From contig CAVYHD010000008.1 in the NCBI GenBank assembly GCA_963768075.1, positions 41,761-105,760 of the forward strand: DNA of 64,000 bases, read 5' to 3'. The notes under the pieces were generated by a model, which worked only from the letters and a program-made list of their open reading frames with translations, was not told the DNA's origin and did no database searches. The DNA comes from QHXW01 sp963768075 (GTDB taxonomy: Bacteria; Acidobacteriota; Terriglobia; Bryobacterales; Bryobacteraceae). How positions within the stretch are numbered: position 1 is the first letter of the stretch; each line of letters opens with the position of its first letter. This document shows, piece by piece, positions 26,139-37,624 of this stretch. Both the position numbers and the translations under genes were made by a program.

Positions 26139-29100
26139 ATGCTTCGGGCCATCATCACCATCCTATTTGCAAGCTTCAGCCTGCTGGCGCAGGTCAACAC
26201 CGGATCGGTCTCCGGATACGTTCTCGATCCGTCGGCCAAGGCCATTCCCAATGCGGCTGTAACTCTTGAAGATACAGCCCGTTCGCTGACCCGGTCGGTT
26301 CAGTCCAGCGCGGCCGGATACTTTGAATTTGATGGCCTGCCGCCAGCCGAATACCGGCTTTCGGTGAACGCCCCGCCGTTTGCCCAGATGACTACGCAAC
26401 CGGTTCGGATCGAAGTGGACCAGCGCGCACGGATCAACCTGCACACGACTCTTGCGGCACGCGGCGAGCGCGTCGTCGTGACTGCGCGGACGCCAACGAC
26501 CAGTAACGATTCAAGCGATCTCGGCGCCGTCCTGGACCAGACGCTGGTCAGCGGCCTTCCGCTCAACGAACGGGACTTCCTGCAGCTCGCGCTGTTGCTT
26601 CCCGGCACCACGACCCCGGTCCAGGGCTCGCAGCTCTCGACGCGCGGCACCTTCGCCATGAACGCCAACGGCGGCCGGGAGGAAAACAACAATTTCCTGC
26701 TGGATGGCGTGGACAACAACGATTCCGATACGCGCGGCTATACGATCGAACCCTCGGTCGACGCCATTCAGGAGTTCAAGATCGCGACCAACTCCTACAG
26801 TGCCGAATACGGCGCGGCGTCCGCGGGACAGGTAAACATCATCACCCGCAGCGGCGGGAACAACTTCCACGGAACCGGGTACGATTATTTGCGCAACCGC
26901 GATCTGGATGCCCGCAACTTTTTCGACGGCTCCGATAAGCCGCAATTCATTCGCAATCAGTTCGGCGGCGGAGTTGGCGGCCCCATCGTGAAAAACTCGA
27001 CCTTCTTCTTTGTCAGTTATGAAGGCCTGCAGGAGGATCAGGGCCAGACGCAGCTCGGAACCGTTCCGACGCTGGCGGTGCGCGCAGGAAATCTTTCGAG
27101 CCTCGGGTCCACTGTGTTAGATCCGTTTTCCGGCAAGCCGTTCCCCAACAACGTGATTCCGGCATCGCTCATTTCGCCGTACGCGGCGGACGTTCTGGCG
27201 CTGTTTCCGCAGCCAAACCTGCCCGGCGCTTCCGGCAACTATCTGGGAAACCCGATCGGAACCACCGCTCAAAACGAAGCCACCGCCCGCGTCGACCGGC
27301 GCCTTACCGAAAACTCCCAACTGACTCTGCGCTACAGCTACGGACGCCAGAATCTTTTCGAACCCTACGCCGAGACCAATACCGAACTGCCCGGTTTCGG
27401 CGATTACGTATTCAACCGCAGTCATAACGCACTCATTCAGTATCAGCAGACCATCAATCCCCGAACAATTAATTCGGTCCTCCTGGGCTTCAATCGGGCA
27501 GTGCGCGAGATATTCGCGCAGAACTACACGACGAATGTAAATACCGCTTTGGGGTGTGAATTACCTGCCTACCATACCGCGTGACTTCGGTTATCCCGGC
27601 ATCTCCGTCACCGGGTACTCAAACGTGGGAGACGCGATATCGCTGCCAATTGACCGCGCCGACAATACGTTCCAGCTGGCCGACAATCTCACGCTCATCC
27701 GCGGCGCGCACAGCATCAAGATCGGCGCCGAACTCCGCGATCTTCAGCTCAACGGCTACATCGAGGAGTACGCCCGCGGCCAGATCGATTTCAGCGGCGC
27801 GTTGACCGGTACGGGCATCGGCGATTTGCTGCTGGGACTGCCCACTTTGGGGATCCACTCCGAATACACAGGGCCGCAAACGCTGCGCAGCAAATCCTGG
27901 AGCGGCTACTTTCAGGATGATTGGAAAGTGACCCGCAACCTGACACTGAACCTCGGGGTTCGCTACGAGTACGATTCGCCCGCAACCGATCCCACTAACC
28001 GCATGGCCACATTCAACTTCCAGACGGGCCAGACCGTGCAGGTGGGAACCGATGGATTCTCCCGTTCGGGCACATCGCCAAAGACAGACGATTTCGCTCC
28101 GCGCGTGGGCTTTGCGTGGTCCCCCATGAGCCATACCGTCATTCGCGGCGGCTATGGCATCTACTATGACTCCGGCATGTTCGTGATCAACTCGTCGCTC
28201 TACTACAACCCGCCGTTCTTCACGACGTCCGTGTACTTTCCGAGCGCCACGTCCCTGATCACGCTGGCGAATCCATTTGCCACGTCGAACGGCTTCGTGC
28301 CGCCCGCCGCGCTGAGCATCATCAGCCCGAATTTCTCGCCCTCCTACGCGCAGCAGTGGAACTTCAACATCCAGCGTGAAGTGGAGCATGTGGGCACGTT
28401 CACGATCGCTTACGCGGGGTCGAAGGGGACGGATCTGCCGCGCTCGCTTGATATCAATCAGCCCACACCGGGTCCAGGGGATGTCGTATCCGCCGCCCCG
28501 TATCCGGCATTCAGCAACATCCGTATGACCGAAAGCGGCGGCGATTCCGAATACCAATCGCTGCAGATCAGCTTCAACCGGCAGCTTGCGAGCCGGCTCC
28601 GGGTGCTGGCCGCGTATACGTTCTCGAAATCGATTGACGATACCTCGGCATTCCTGCCGACCACCGCCGATGTAAACTTCCCGCAGGATAGCCACAACTT
28701 CGGGCTGGAAAGAGGTCTGTCCAGTTTCGACACGCCCAACCGGGCTACGGTCGCGTTGGTCTACCAGATTCCCGGCACATCGCGCTGGACGCGCGGATTC
28801 GAGGCCAGCAGCATTATCACGGCGCAGTCAGGCCAACCGTTTACGCCGACGCTTTCGGCCGACGACGACCCGAGCCATACCGGCGACAATGGAAACAGCG
28901 TGGGAGGGGTTGCGCGTCCGAATGTTCTGTTCAACCCGGCCCTTTCGAATCCGACGCCGCAGGAGTGGTTCAACACCGCAGCATTCGCGATCCCCGCGCA
29001 ATATACATTTGGCGATGCGGGACGTAACATTTTGCGTGGACCCGGCCTCGCGACGCGTCGATTTTTCGCTGCGGCGCGCGCTTTACGTTGCGCGAAGGGA

Positions 29101-29255
29101 TGACTCTGACGGCGGAAGCGCAATCCTTTAATATGCTCAATCGCGCGAATTTCAATCTGCCAGATGCGTTCGCGGATCAGCCACTTACGTTTGGGAAGAT
29201 CTTTTCAGCGAAAGATCCGCGGCAGATTCAGTTCGCGCTTCGGCTCGCGTTTTAG
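26139..29255 (+). CDS. Oar-like TonB-dependent receptor with carboxypeptidase-regulatory domain, frameshifted
   Basis: A signal peptide (MLRAIITILFASFSLLAQ) is followed by a CarboxypepD_reg domain (GSVSGYVLDPSAKAIPNAAV), a plug (NNNFLLDGVDNND, FKIATNSYSAEYGAASAGQV) and the barrel. It ends with the outer-membrane signature IQFALRLAF. The frame changes near 27560 (after TNVNTALG), near 29055 and near 29080. The pieces are 26139-27584, 27556-29103 and a tail reading FTLREGMTLTAEAQSFNMLN to TAG 29255. CGGAGAGG precedes ATG 26139. Acidobacterial members are thought to import glycans or peptides; the ligand is unknown. Confidence 0.87.
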
Positions 29256-29349
29256 AGCAGTCTGGTAAGGGTCGCGGGACTAACCGCAATCGCGCAAGTA
29301 GCCGCGTGCCCGTCGAAGCGCAACCCAGGTCTGCGACAATGTTCGGTGC

Positions 29350-30852
29350 ATGTGGCAGAAACCTTACCGCACCGGCGCCCAGGCCCTCCTCGTGGCTCTG
29401 TTTGCCGTCTGTGTTTTCCGCGCCTTCACGCAGTCCATCACGTACGACGAAGCGCTCACCTGGGACGAGTACATCAACCCACCCTTCAGCGGGATCTTCC
29501 ATCACTACGACGCGAACCACCACTTTCTGAACACACTGCTCATGTGCTTCTCGACCGGCCTATTCGGCCTCTCGGAATGGTCCATGCGCCTTCCGGCCCT
29601 GGCCGCAGCGGCCCTCTATTTCGGCGCTTGCTACCGGCTCACCCGGACCGCGTTCGGAGACAGTCCGACCATGCTGCTGGCCGTAGCGCTATTGACGCTG
29701 AATCCGTTGGTATTGGATTTCATGGTGGCCGCGCGCGGCTATGGCCTGGCGCTGGCGTTGTGGATGTGCGCCGCCGCGATAGCGCTCGACGGGTTCACCC
29801 GCCGGACATACGCCCCCAGACAGATGGCGCTCGCGGGAGTGGCGCTCGCGTTGTCGGTAACGGCGAACCTGGTGTTCGTGATACCGGTCACGGCGCTGGC
29901 CGGCATGATCATTTTCGCGATTGCAAGCCATCAGTCGGTCTCCGTGGCGCCTCCGGAACGCAATGTCCGCAAGAAGAGGGCGGCGGCCCCTGCGCCCTCA
30001 CGTCAACCGGCCCGGCGCGACCTGCGGCCGCTTCTCTGGTTCCTGCTTCCCATCGGAGCCATCGCTGTGCTGTTCCTGAACCTGGCTCCCTTTGAAGCCA
30101 TGCATTCGGAGCACTTCTACGCGGGTGCCGCGACTCTCCGCGAAAGCCTGCACAGTTTGGCGTGGTCTTCGTTCGAACACTCCGGACCGCTGCGTCAACA
30201 GGCGTGGGTTCATGGCTTCACAGACGCCTTTGCCTACGGAATCGCTCCCTTGATTGTGATCGCCGCGTTGGCGGTCGGCATCCGGCGGCGCGTTCCCGTA
30301 TTGATTCTGGCAGCCGGAACGGCGGCATTCTCCGCGATCGTCTTACTGTTGATCCATGTGCTTCTGGGCAAGCCGTATCCTACCGACCGGATGGGCATCT
30401 ATTTCTTGCCTCTCGCGGCACTGGCACTGGTGGGCTTGGCGCACGCCATTCGAGATCGGAACGGACTCGCCCGCGCCGCTTCGGTGGCCGCATACAGCAC
30501 AGGCGTGCTCCTGGTCCTGTTTTTCCTCTGTGAGTTTAATACGCGAAAGTTCCTCGTCTGGGAATACGACGCCGACACGCGGGCGATGGGTGATTACCTC
30601 GCCACTCACCGGCCGCCGAATCTGCGAACGGTCCGCATCGGCGGCTCGTGGCAGCTCCAGGAATCGCTTTTTTTCTATGCCAACCTCCGGAAATGGGATT
30701 GGATGGAGCTGCATCGCGAGGACAACCCGGCCCCCGGTTGGGACTACTATGCGTTAACTCCCTGGGATCGAACATCGGTGGAGCAACATCTAAGGCTAAA
30801 GGAGATCTACCGCGGCCCTGTATCCGGCAGCGCGCTGTCCCAACCGCAGTGA
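29350..30852 (+). CDS. GT-C-fold (GT39/PMT-like) membrane glycosyltransferase
   Basis: A 500-aa polytopic protein. The first periplasmic loop after helix 1 has the acidic motif ITYDEALTWDEY, as in dolichyl/undecaprenyl-phosphate-dependent GT-C enzymes, and about ten more helices follow. A basic loop (RNVRKKRAAAPAPSRQPARRD) marks a cytoplasmic stretch. The C-terminal soluble part is about 110 aa. Substrate unknown. ATG 29350 opens the gene 94 bp after the receptor; YceI follows 30 bp later. Confidence 0.75.
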   Translation: MWQKPYRTGAQALLVALFAVCVFRAFTQSITYDEALTWDEYINPPFSGIFHHYDANHHFLNTLLMCFSTGLFGLSEWSMRLPALAAAALYFGACYRLTRTAFGDSPTMLLAVALLTLNPLVLDFMVAARGYGLALALWMCAAAIALDGFTRRTYAPRQMALAGVALALSVTANLVFVIPVTALAGMIIFAIASHQSVSVAPPERNVRKKRAAAPAPSRQPARRDLRPLLWFLLPIGAIAVLFLNLAPFEAMHSEHFYAGAATLRESLHSLAWSSFEHSGPLRQQAWVHGFTDAFAYGIAPLIVIAALAVGIRRRVPVLILAAGTAAFSAIVLLLIHVLLGKPYPTDRMGIYFLPLAALALVGLAHAIRDRNGLARAASVAAYSTGVLLVLFFLCEFNTRKFLVWEYDADTRAMGDYLATHRPPNLRTVRIGGSWQLQESLFFYANLRKWDWMELHREDNPAPGWDYYALTPWDRTSVEQHLRLKEIYRGPVSGSALSQPQ

Positions 30853-30882
30853 AGAGATAACAAGACTTACAGGAGAGACTAG

Positions 30883-31446
30883 ATGAGCAACGAAGCATCC
30901 GCCGCAACGGTATCCGCCGTCACCGCGTGGGACGTTGATCCCGCGCATTCTCACGCCCAGTTCAAGGTCCGTCATTTGATGATTTCGAACGTGAAGGGCG
31001 AGTTCACCAAACTGACCGGCAGCGCCAAGATTGACAGCGCCGACATCACGAGGTCGAGTGTCGAGGCGTCGATCGATGCAGCCAGCATCAGCACGCGCGA
31101 TGCGCAGCGCGACGGGCACCTGAAAAGCCCGGACTTTTTCGACGTGGAGAAGTATCCCACGATTAGCTTCCGGTCCACCAAAATATCCCGCACGGCCGAT
31201 GGTGCTATCGAGGCGGCCGGGGATTTAACCATTCATGGAGTTACCAAACAGATAGTCTTCGAGGTGGACGGCCCAACCCCGGAAACCAAAGATCCGTTGG
31301 GGAATACCCGGATTGGGGTGGAAGCCACTACCACCATCGATCGAAAGGACTTCGGCCTGACGTGGAACTCCACGCTCGAGACCGGCGGCGTGATGGTGGG
31401 CGACAAAGTGACCATCACGGTTGATGTCGAGTTTCTGAAGAAGTAA
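30883..31446 (+). CDS. YceI-family lipid-binding protein
   Basis: A 187-aa YceI-like barrel: WDVDPAHSHAQFKVRHLMISNVKGEF, SVEASIDAASIST, HLKSPDFFDVEKYPTISF, LTIHGVTKQIVFEV and RKDFGLTWN are all family landmarks. No signal peptide is seen, so it may be cytoplasmic, as in many acidobacterial copies. YceI proteins hold isoprenoid-type ligands in the barrel. CAGGAGAG lies ahead of ATG 30883. Confidence 0.93.
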   Translation: MSNEASAATVSAVTAWDVDPAHSHAQFKVRHLMISNVKGEFTKLTGSAKIDSADITRSSVEASIDAASISTRDAQRDGHLKSPDFFDVEKYPTISFRSTKISRTADGAIEAAGDLTIHGVTKQIVFEVDGPTPETKDPLGNTRIGVEATTTIDRKDFGLTWNSTLETGGVMVGDKVTITVDVEFLKK

Positions 31447-31555
31447 GTCCCGTCCCGAAAATGGACGATGCGTCCCGGAACCGTTACGAGCGAGATCCTA
31501 ACTAGCTGAAAACAGAGGCTGCCCAACGGCCAGCCTCTTGCAGGTGTTGGAAGCA

Positions 31556-34037
31556 ATGCGCGACGTACGTTTCGCCCTTCGCACGCTCCGCAACAGCCCT
31601 GTTTTCAGTATCGTCGCTATCCTTTCGCTGGCCCTCGGCGTTGGGGCCAACACCGCGATCTTTACCTTACTTGACCAGGTCCTGCTGCGTTTTCTGCCCG
31701 TGCGGCATCCCGAGCAACTGGTGATGCTGGACCAGCCCATGCTGACGCAGGGGTCGGTTCGGACCGATCACTCCTTCTCGTATCCCATGTACAAGGACTT
31801 CCGCGATCAGAATCATGTGTTTAGCGGCGTTCTAGCACGTTTCTCGCTCCCGATGAGCGTGGGCTATCACGGCCAGACGGAGCGGGCCGCGGGTGAGATC
31901 GTTTCCGGGAACTACTTCGAAGTCCTTGGTGTTTCGGCACTTATCGGACGCACTCTCGCCCCTGACGACGACCGCACCCCCAGCGAGCGCCCGGTGGCGT
32001 TCCTCACCTACGGGTACTGGAAGCGCCGGTTCGGCGGCGACCGCTCGATTTTGAACCAAACACTCCTTATTAATGGCCATCCGTTGACCGTGGTGGGGAT
32101 TGGACCGCCCGGATTTCACGGTATGGAAGTCGGCCGGGCAACCGACGTCATGGTTCCGATCATGATGAAGGCCGAGATGACGCCGACCTGGAACGAACTG
32201 GATGACCGCAGGTCGTGGTGGCTGAACGTGTTTGCGCGTCTGAAGCCGGGAATTTCGGCCCAGCAGGCCGAGGCGAGTCTGAATGTGATGTTCCATCAGA
32301 TCAATGCCGAGGAATTCAAGGGGATACATGGCTGGCCGGAGAAGGATCGGGACAAATTCATCCACAAGCACTTGAGCGTCTTGAATGGCGGGAAGGGTCT
32401 CTCCAGCTTGCGGGAGGGTGCAGAGACTCCTCTCAGAGTGCTGATGGCGATGGTGGGGGTGGTTTTGCTGATTGCCTGCGCGAACGTGGCGAATTTATTG
32501 ATTGCACGCGCGGCGGGGCGGCAAAAGGAGATTGCGGTTCGCCTGGCGCTCGGCGCCGGCCGCTTCCAGATCGTGCGCCAACTTCTGATGGAGAGTTTGG
32601 TACTGGCCCTGCTCGGAGGCGGGGCTGGGCTGCTGGTGGCGTCCTGGGCTGGAAGTTTCTTGCTCAGCTTCCTGCCATCGGAAGCGACGGTGCGCAGTCT
32701 CACGACGGAGGTGGATCTCCGCATCCTAAGCTTCAATTTCGGAATAGCAGTAGCCGCCGGGTTGGTCTTCGGGTTGGCACCGGCGCTGCGGATGTCGCGC
32801 CCGAACCTAGCAGGAACCCTTAAGGACCAGGCAAACAGCGTAGCCGGCGGATCAGTACCGGTAGTTTTCCGCAAGACGCTAGTGGTGGCGCAGATCGCGC
32901 TCTCTTTGCTGCTTCTGGTGGGAGCGGGGTTGTTTGCACACAGTCTCTACAACCTCAAGAACCTGGATCCCGGGTTTCGCACCGAGAACCTCATGACGTT
33001 CGCGGTGGAGCCCTTCTCTCAACGGCTACAGCCAGAGCCGCACGCAGGCCCTCTACGCGCGCCTGCAAGACGACATCGCGGCACTCCCCGGTGTGCGCAG
33101 CGTATCGATGGCCAACATCGCGGCCCTCACTGGCGACATCGACATGAGCACGATAACGGTGGAGGGCCATCCTCCAAAAGAGGGTGAGGACATGAACCCT
33201 CGTGTCACTCATCCAGGGCCGGGTTACTTCGCCACGCTCGGCATCCCACTGGTTGCCGGGCGCGAATTCACCAAGCGGGACGCTGATGGTGCGCCGCTGG
33301 TGGGGATAATCAACGAAACTGCAGCGCACTTCTTCTTCGGAAATCGAAATCCGCTGGGCATGCACTTTGGTTTCGGCGGCCGGAGGGGCATTGCGGACAT
33401 CGAGATTGTGGGCGTCGTGAAAGACGACAAGACGGCGGGTCTTAAGGAGGCGTCGCCGCGATTCGTCTACTCACCCTACATGCAGGAGAGGTCCGTCACG
33501 TATATGACGGTCTACGTGCGCACGACGCGGGCGCCGAACGAGTTGGCAGCCGCGCTCCGGCGCGTGGTGCAACAGGCGGACGCCAATCTGCCGGTATTTG
33601 GCATGAAAACCATGGACACGCAGGTGGACGAGTTTCTGTTCACCGAGCGGCTGATCGCGATGCTCTCGACGGTATTCGGATCTCTGGCAATGTTGCTGGC
33701 GGCGATTGGGCTGTATGGCGTGATGGCGTACACCGTCGCGCGAAGAACGCGCGAGATCGGCATTCGCGTGGCTCTGGGGGCGAGCCGGGCGGAAGTGGTG
33801 CGGCTGGTGATGCGGGAAGTGGGATGGATGGCGGCGATCGGAATCGCGATCGGGTTGCCGGGCGCGATCGCGTTGGGGCGGGTGATTCAATCGCAACTGT
33901 TTGGCCTGGCGGCCTATGATCCGTTGACGCTAGCGCTGGCCACCGCAGCACTCGCGTCAGCAGCGTTGCTGGCAGGTTACATTCCGGCAGCGCGCGCGAC
34001 GCGGGTGGATCCGATGGTGGCGTTGCGGTACGAGTAA
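31556..34037 (+). CDS. ADOP/MacB-type ABC transporter permease, one frameshift
   Basis: An N-terminal helix (RFALRTLRNSPVFSIVAILSL ... GANTAIF) and a MacB_PCD periplasmic domain precede an FtsX domain (LIACANVANLLIARAAGRQKEIAVRLALG). A second PCD and FtsX half follows (RTREIGIRVALGASRAEVV ... PAARATRVDPMVALRYE). This is the duplicated, eight-helix layout common in Acidobacteria. The frame breaks near 33020, where an extra C separates VEPFS from NGYSQSRTQALY; the pieces are 31556-33187 and 33093-34037. ATG 31556 is preferred to TTG 31538. No ATPase partner is adjacent. Confidence 0.88.
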
Positions 34038-34100
34038 GCGTGAGCCTCGCGGAGCGACGGGCGTTGTTGCCCGGAGCCCAGTGCGATATGCTGAGGCGCT

Positions 34101-34967
34101 ATGAACGTCACTTCCTTCGCGCTAATCTCAAGCGCCGGTGTTCGATGTTCTACGATGGCCCTGTTGTCCCTCCTGCCGCTTGCGGCGCAACAGAACTTGA
34201 GTTCCGAGTTGAGCAAGCCGTTCCCTCCGCACAAGGTGATCGGCAATGTTTATTTCGTCGGCACGGCCGACCTGGGGAGTTACCTGATCACCACACCGGC
34301 GGGCCACATTCTAATCAACACGGACTTCGAGGAAACCGTGCCGTTGATCCGCGCGAACGTTGAGAAGCTGGGGTTCAAGTTGACGGACGTCAAGATCATC
34401 CTAGGCAGCCACGCGCACGCCGATCACATGGAGGGTGACGCGATGGTCAAGAAACTGACCGGCGGTCGCGTGATGGCGATGGAGCAGGACATCCCGGCGT
34501 TGAAAGAAATGATGCCGGGCGGCAAGGCACATCCCATTGATCGCGTGCTGCACGATGGCGACGACGTCAAGCTGGGCGGCTCCACGCTGACGGCGCATCT
34601 AACCGCGGGCCATACGAAAGGTTGCACCACGTGGTCGATGAAGGCGACCGAGGCCGGCAAGACCTACGACGTGGTAATCGTGTGCAGCGTGGGGTGGAAC
34701 CCGGGCTATGTGCTGGTGAATAACAAGGACTACCCGCAGATTGCCGACGATTACGTACGTAGCTTCGCAACGCTGCGCAAGCTACCCTGCGACATTTTTC
34801 TGGCGGCGCACGGCGCGTTCTACGATCTGGAAGCAAAGTACGCGGAGCTGCTGAAGGGCGGCGCAAATCCGTTCCTCGATCACGCGGGATACCTGGCCTA
34901 CATTGATCTTAAGGAAAAGCAATTCTACGCGGAACTGGAGCGGCAGAAGAATGGCGGCAAGCCGTAG
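34101..34967 (+). CDS. subclass B3 metallo-beta-lactamase-like protein
   Basis: A 288-aa exported protein (signal region ending LPLAAQ). The MBL core has all B3 zinc ligands: His104, His106, Asp108 and His109 in SHAHADHMEG, His171 in LTAGHTKGCTTW, and His237 in LAAHGAFYDL. A Ser rather than Cys stands at the B1-Cys position (VCSVGWNPGY), as in B3 enzymes. Length and the GSYLITTPAGHILINT strand also fit B3. Whether it hydrolyses beta-lactams cannot be read from the sequence; many environmental B3 members do. It follows the ABC permease by 63 bp on the same strand. Confidence 0.85.
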   Translation: MNVTSFALISSAGVRCSTMALLSLLPLAAQQNLSSELSKPFPPHKVIGNVYFVGTADLGSYLITTPAGHILINTDFEETVPLIRANVEKLGFKLTDVKIILGSHAHADHMEGDAMVKKLTGGRVMAMEQDIPALKEMMPGGKAHPIDRVLHDGDDVKLGGSTLTAHLTAGHTKGCTTWSMKATEAGKTYDVVIVCSVGWNPGYVLVNNKDYPQIADDYVRSFATLRKLPCDIFLAAHGAFYDLEAKYAELLKGGANPFLDHAGYLAYIDLKEKQFYAELERQKNGGKP

Positions 34968-35024
34968 AGGGTCCAACCTACGTGCTTACGCGCCGCCAAT
35001 GGTTCACGCCGATAAGAGCTTGTT

Positions 35025-36341
35025 TCATTGAAAAGACGCTGATTTGACCGGCGCGTCGAAATACTCGATCCAGCTTGTCATCATTTCCTCTTCGCTTCTG
35101 TCGCCCCAGCGAACGGTTTGCGCCGGATCGGGGTTGGCGGGATTATTAGGGCTGTTGTCGTAGTGCGCGGTCACAGTCAAGCGGCTGCCCTTTTCGACGT
35201 AAAGCGGCGCTTTCAGCCGATACACGAGCTGCCAGTTGAAGTCGTAGTGCGGCACGACTAGCAGTGTCTCGCGCTTGCCATCGGGGTGCACAAGTTCGTA
35301 AGTGACATCGTGAGCCCGGTAGTGCATGTGGGGAGTTACCGAGAGCAGCAGCTTGTCGCGCTCGAACGTGTAACAGCGCCTTACCTCGTGGCGAGCGGCG
35401 CCAGAGGGAATGCTGAAGAAGAAATTGCGCAGGTCCATGCGCCGCAAGGTGCGTTCCGGCTCGGCCGCCGCGAGATAGAGGCCCACGCTCGTCCGGTCAG
35501 TCTGCGGCGGGCCCGATGTTCTTGCGTAATGGATGACGAATTCAAATTTCGATTTCGGCGGAATCCACTTCGCCGAGCCATCTGGAAAAACGTCCGGCGC
35601 CCGGCCTGGCAGAAACGACGCCAGCGCGCCTTCCTGAAAACCGTGTAGATATGGAAGATCGGGAGCATCCGCCGCACAGGCGTCGTCTACCACCGGCGCG
35701 TCCATGCGGACACGCGTCAGCGTGCCATCGTGGACCAGAAACCGGTTCAGCGCTGTCATGGATTCGATGGAAGTGGGACCCGCCTGCGAAGCGTCAGTGA
35801 TGACGCTCACATGCACGTGGTGTACTACCTTGCGATTGCCCGGCCGGATTTCCGCCGCACGGATCCACTTCCCCTCGATGAAGTTCGTCGGCACGACGAA
35901 ATGCTCGTAGGCGTCTTTCCCCGGCTTGACGCTGAAGTCCTCGCCGATGTCGATGATGATGTCCGGCTTGCCCAGACGCCAACCTTCGACGAAAACCGGC
36001 ACCGGCGGGAGGTCATGCGGATCGCCCTCAGTGGCTCCGCCGTCGACCCAAGCTTTAATCGTTTCGATCTCGCTCGCGGAAAGGCGAGCGTCGTTGGCGA
36101 AGCTGCCCCAACGCGGATCGGCGAACCACGGAGGCATCTTGCGCGCCAGTACAGCCTCGCGGATAGCCTTGGCCCACGGCCGCGCGGACTGATAGTCGAG
36201 CAGCGACATGGGCGCAACATCGTTCGGACGGTGGCAACCGGCGCACCGCGCGAAGAAGATTGGAGCCACGTCTTTGGTGAACGTCGCTGAATACGCCAGC
36301 GGCGCGATCAGAAGTCCGAACGCCAAGACCCGACCGGTCAT
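35025..36341 (-). CDS. cytochrome c - copper type II monooxygenase-like fusion, exported
   Basis: A 438-aa protein with signal peptide (MTGRVLAFGLLIAPLAYSA). A planctomycete-type cytochrome c module follows (CAGCH at residues 33-37, with MPPWF downstream), then a PHM/DBM-like copper domain. Potential copper ligands are present: adjacent histidines in KVVHHVHV, FVIHYAR, HMHYRAH in the second half, and a Met in SEEEMMTSWIEY. The family oxidises substrates with O2 and an electron donor, and the fused haem could supply the electrons. ATG 36341 is chosen over TTG 36359. It is divergent from the sorbosone-dehydrogenase-like gene. Confidence 0.82.
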   Translation of the reverse strand: MTGRVLAFGLLIAPLAYSATFTKDVAPIFFARCAGCHRPNDVAPMSLLDYQSARPWAKAIREAVLARKMPPWFADPRWGSFANDARLSASEIETIKAWVDGGATEGDPHDLPPVPVFVEGWRLGKPDIIIDIGEDFSVKPGKDAYEHFVVPTNFIEGKWIRAAEIRPGNRKVVHHVHVSVITDASQAGPTSIESMTALNRFLVHDGTLTRVRMDAPVVDDACAADAPDLPYLHGFQEGALASFLPGRAPDVFPDGSAKWIPPKSKFEFVIHYARTSGPPQTDRTSVGLYLAAAEPERTLRRMDLRNFFFSIPSGAARHEVRRCYTFERDKLLLSVTPHMHYRAHDVTYELVHPDGKRETLLVVPHYDFNWQLVYRLKAPLYVEKGSRLTVTAHYDNSPNNPANPDPAQTVRWGDRSEEEMMTSWIEYFDAPVKSASFQ

Positions 36342-36428
36342 GTGTGCATGATACAACACAGTCCGCGATTATAGGCCCGAATCACACGTTCGTTTATTTT
36401 GTGATCCTAAAACGGTAGAATTAACCCG

Positions 36429-37619
36429 ATGAGGAAAGAAATCCTAAGCGTCGTTGCCGTCTCTGTAGTGGCCGTGATCACAGGCGGGTGGCAGATCGCC
36501 GGGAAGAAGGCATCTGAGTTGCCGGCCCCATTTTCCACTCCCTCCTCAAACAACAGGCCTCACGTAATCAGCCAGCCGGAAACGGCCAGCGTAGTCGTGC
36601 CCAAGGGATTTAAGGTCGATGTTTGGGCTGAGGGCTTCTCGACGCCCCGCTTCATGCTACAGGGCAGCCATGGCGAGATTCTGCTATCCGACAGCGGGAC
36701 TACGAGCGGCACTGGTAAGATCTACGCATTCCCGGGTGGTGATCCAAAGGGGCGCAAGGAGGTCGTCGCGGGACTAAATAGACCGTACGGACTCGCACTT
36801 TGGCACGAGTATCTTTACGTCGGCGAGCCCACCTCTATCAAACGTTTCAAGTACGATCCGAAGAACTTCACCGCCACCGACGGAAAAGAGATCTTCTCGC
36901 TGAGCGGCGATGACCAGGGTCACTGGACGCGCAGCCTGCTGTTCGATCGCGAAGGAAAAAAACTCTACGTCGGCGTCGGCTCAGCGGGCAATATCGAAGT
37001 CGGCAATAAGGGTCGCGCGGCGATCAATCGGATGAATCCAGACGGTTCGGATCACGAGATTTTCGCGAGCGGAACGCGCAATCCAATCGGCTTGCATTGG
37101 TATCCCGGAACGGACACGCTGTGGGCCGTGGTACAGGAACGCGACGCTCTGGGCGACGACCTGGTGCCTGACTACTTTACGCATATCGAGCCGCACGGGT
37201 TTTACGGGTATCCATGGGCCTATTCCGGGCAAAATAAGGAGCCGAGGTTGAACGATCACCAGGACATGATTGCCAAGTCGCTGACTCCGGATTTGCTTCT
37301 TGGGGCGCATGTTGCGGGACTCGACTATGTTTTTTATACCGGCAAGCAGTTCCCGGCCAAATACCGGAATGGCGCCTTCGTTGCTTTCCATGGATCCTGG
37401 AACCGCTCCAAGCGCGTCGGGTATGAGATCGCATTCGTTCCCTTCAAAGGCGGAAAACCAACCAGTGCGCCCGAGGATTTTCTAACCGGGTTCATGATTT
37501 CTCCCGATTCTCCGGATGTGTGGGGGCGGCCGGTGGCTGCGTTCCAGATGACTGACGGCAGTCTTCTGGTCTCGGACGACGGCGGCAAGAAGATCTGGAG
37601 AGTGTCATACAAGGGCTAG
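36429..37619 (+). CDS. PQQ-type sorbosone/glucose dehydrogenase-like beta-propeller protein
   Basis: A 396-aa exported protein with a signal/anchor at residues 5-22. Propeller blades follow: VVPKGFKVDVWAEGF, GSHGEILLSDSG, GLNRPYGLALWHEYLYVG, HWTRSLLFDREGKKLYVGVGS, NPDGSDHEIFASGTRNPIGL, VAFHGSWNRS and GSLLVSDDGGKKIWRV. These match L-sorbosone/soluble glucose dehydrogenase-like proteins, which oxidise sugars in the periplasm. Multihaem and monohaem cytochrome genes on either side suggest an electron route. Confidence 0.88.
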   Translation: MRKEILSVVAVSVVAVITGGWQIAGKKASELPAPFSTPSSNNRPHVISQPETASVVVPKGFKVDVWAEGFSTPRFMLQGSHGEILLSDSGTTSGTGKIYAFPGGDPKGRKEVVAGLNRPYGLALWHEYLYVGEPTSIKRFKYDPKNFTATDGKEIFSLSGDDQGHWTRSLLFDREGKKLYVGVGSAGNIEVGNKGRAAINRMNPDGSDHEIFASGTRNPIGLHWYPGTDTLWAVVQERDALGDDLVPDYFTHIEPHGFYGYPWAYSGQNKEPRLNDHQDMIAKSLTPDLLLGAHVAGLDYVFYTGKQFPAKYRNGAFVAFHGSWNRSKRVGYEIAFVPFKGGKPTSAPEDFLTGFMISPDSPDVWGRPVAAFQMTDGSLLVSDDGGKKIWRVSYKG

Positions 37620-37624
37620 AGGAG

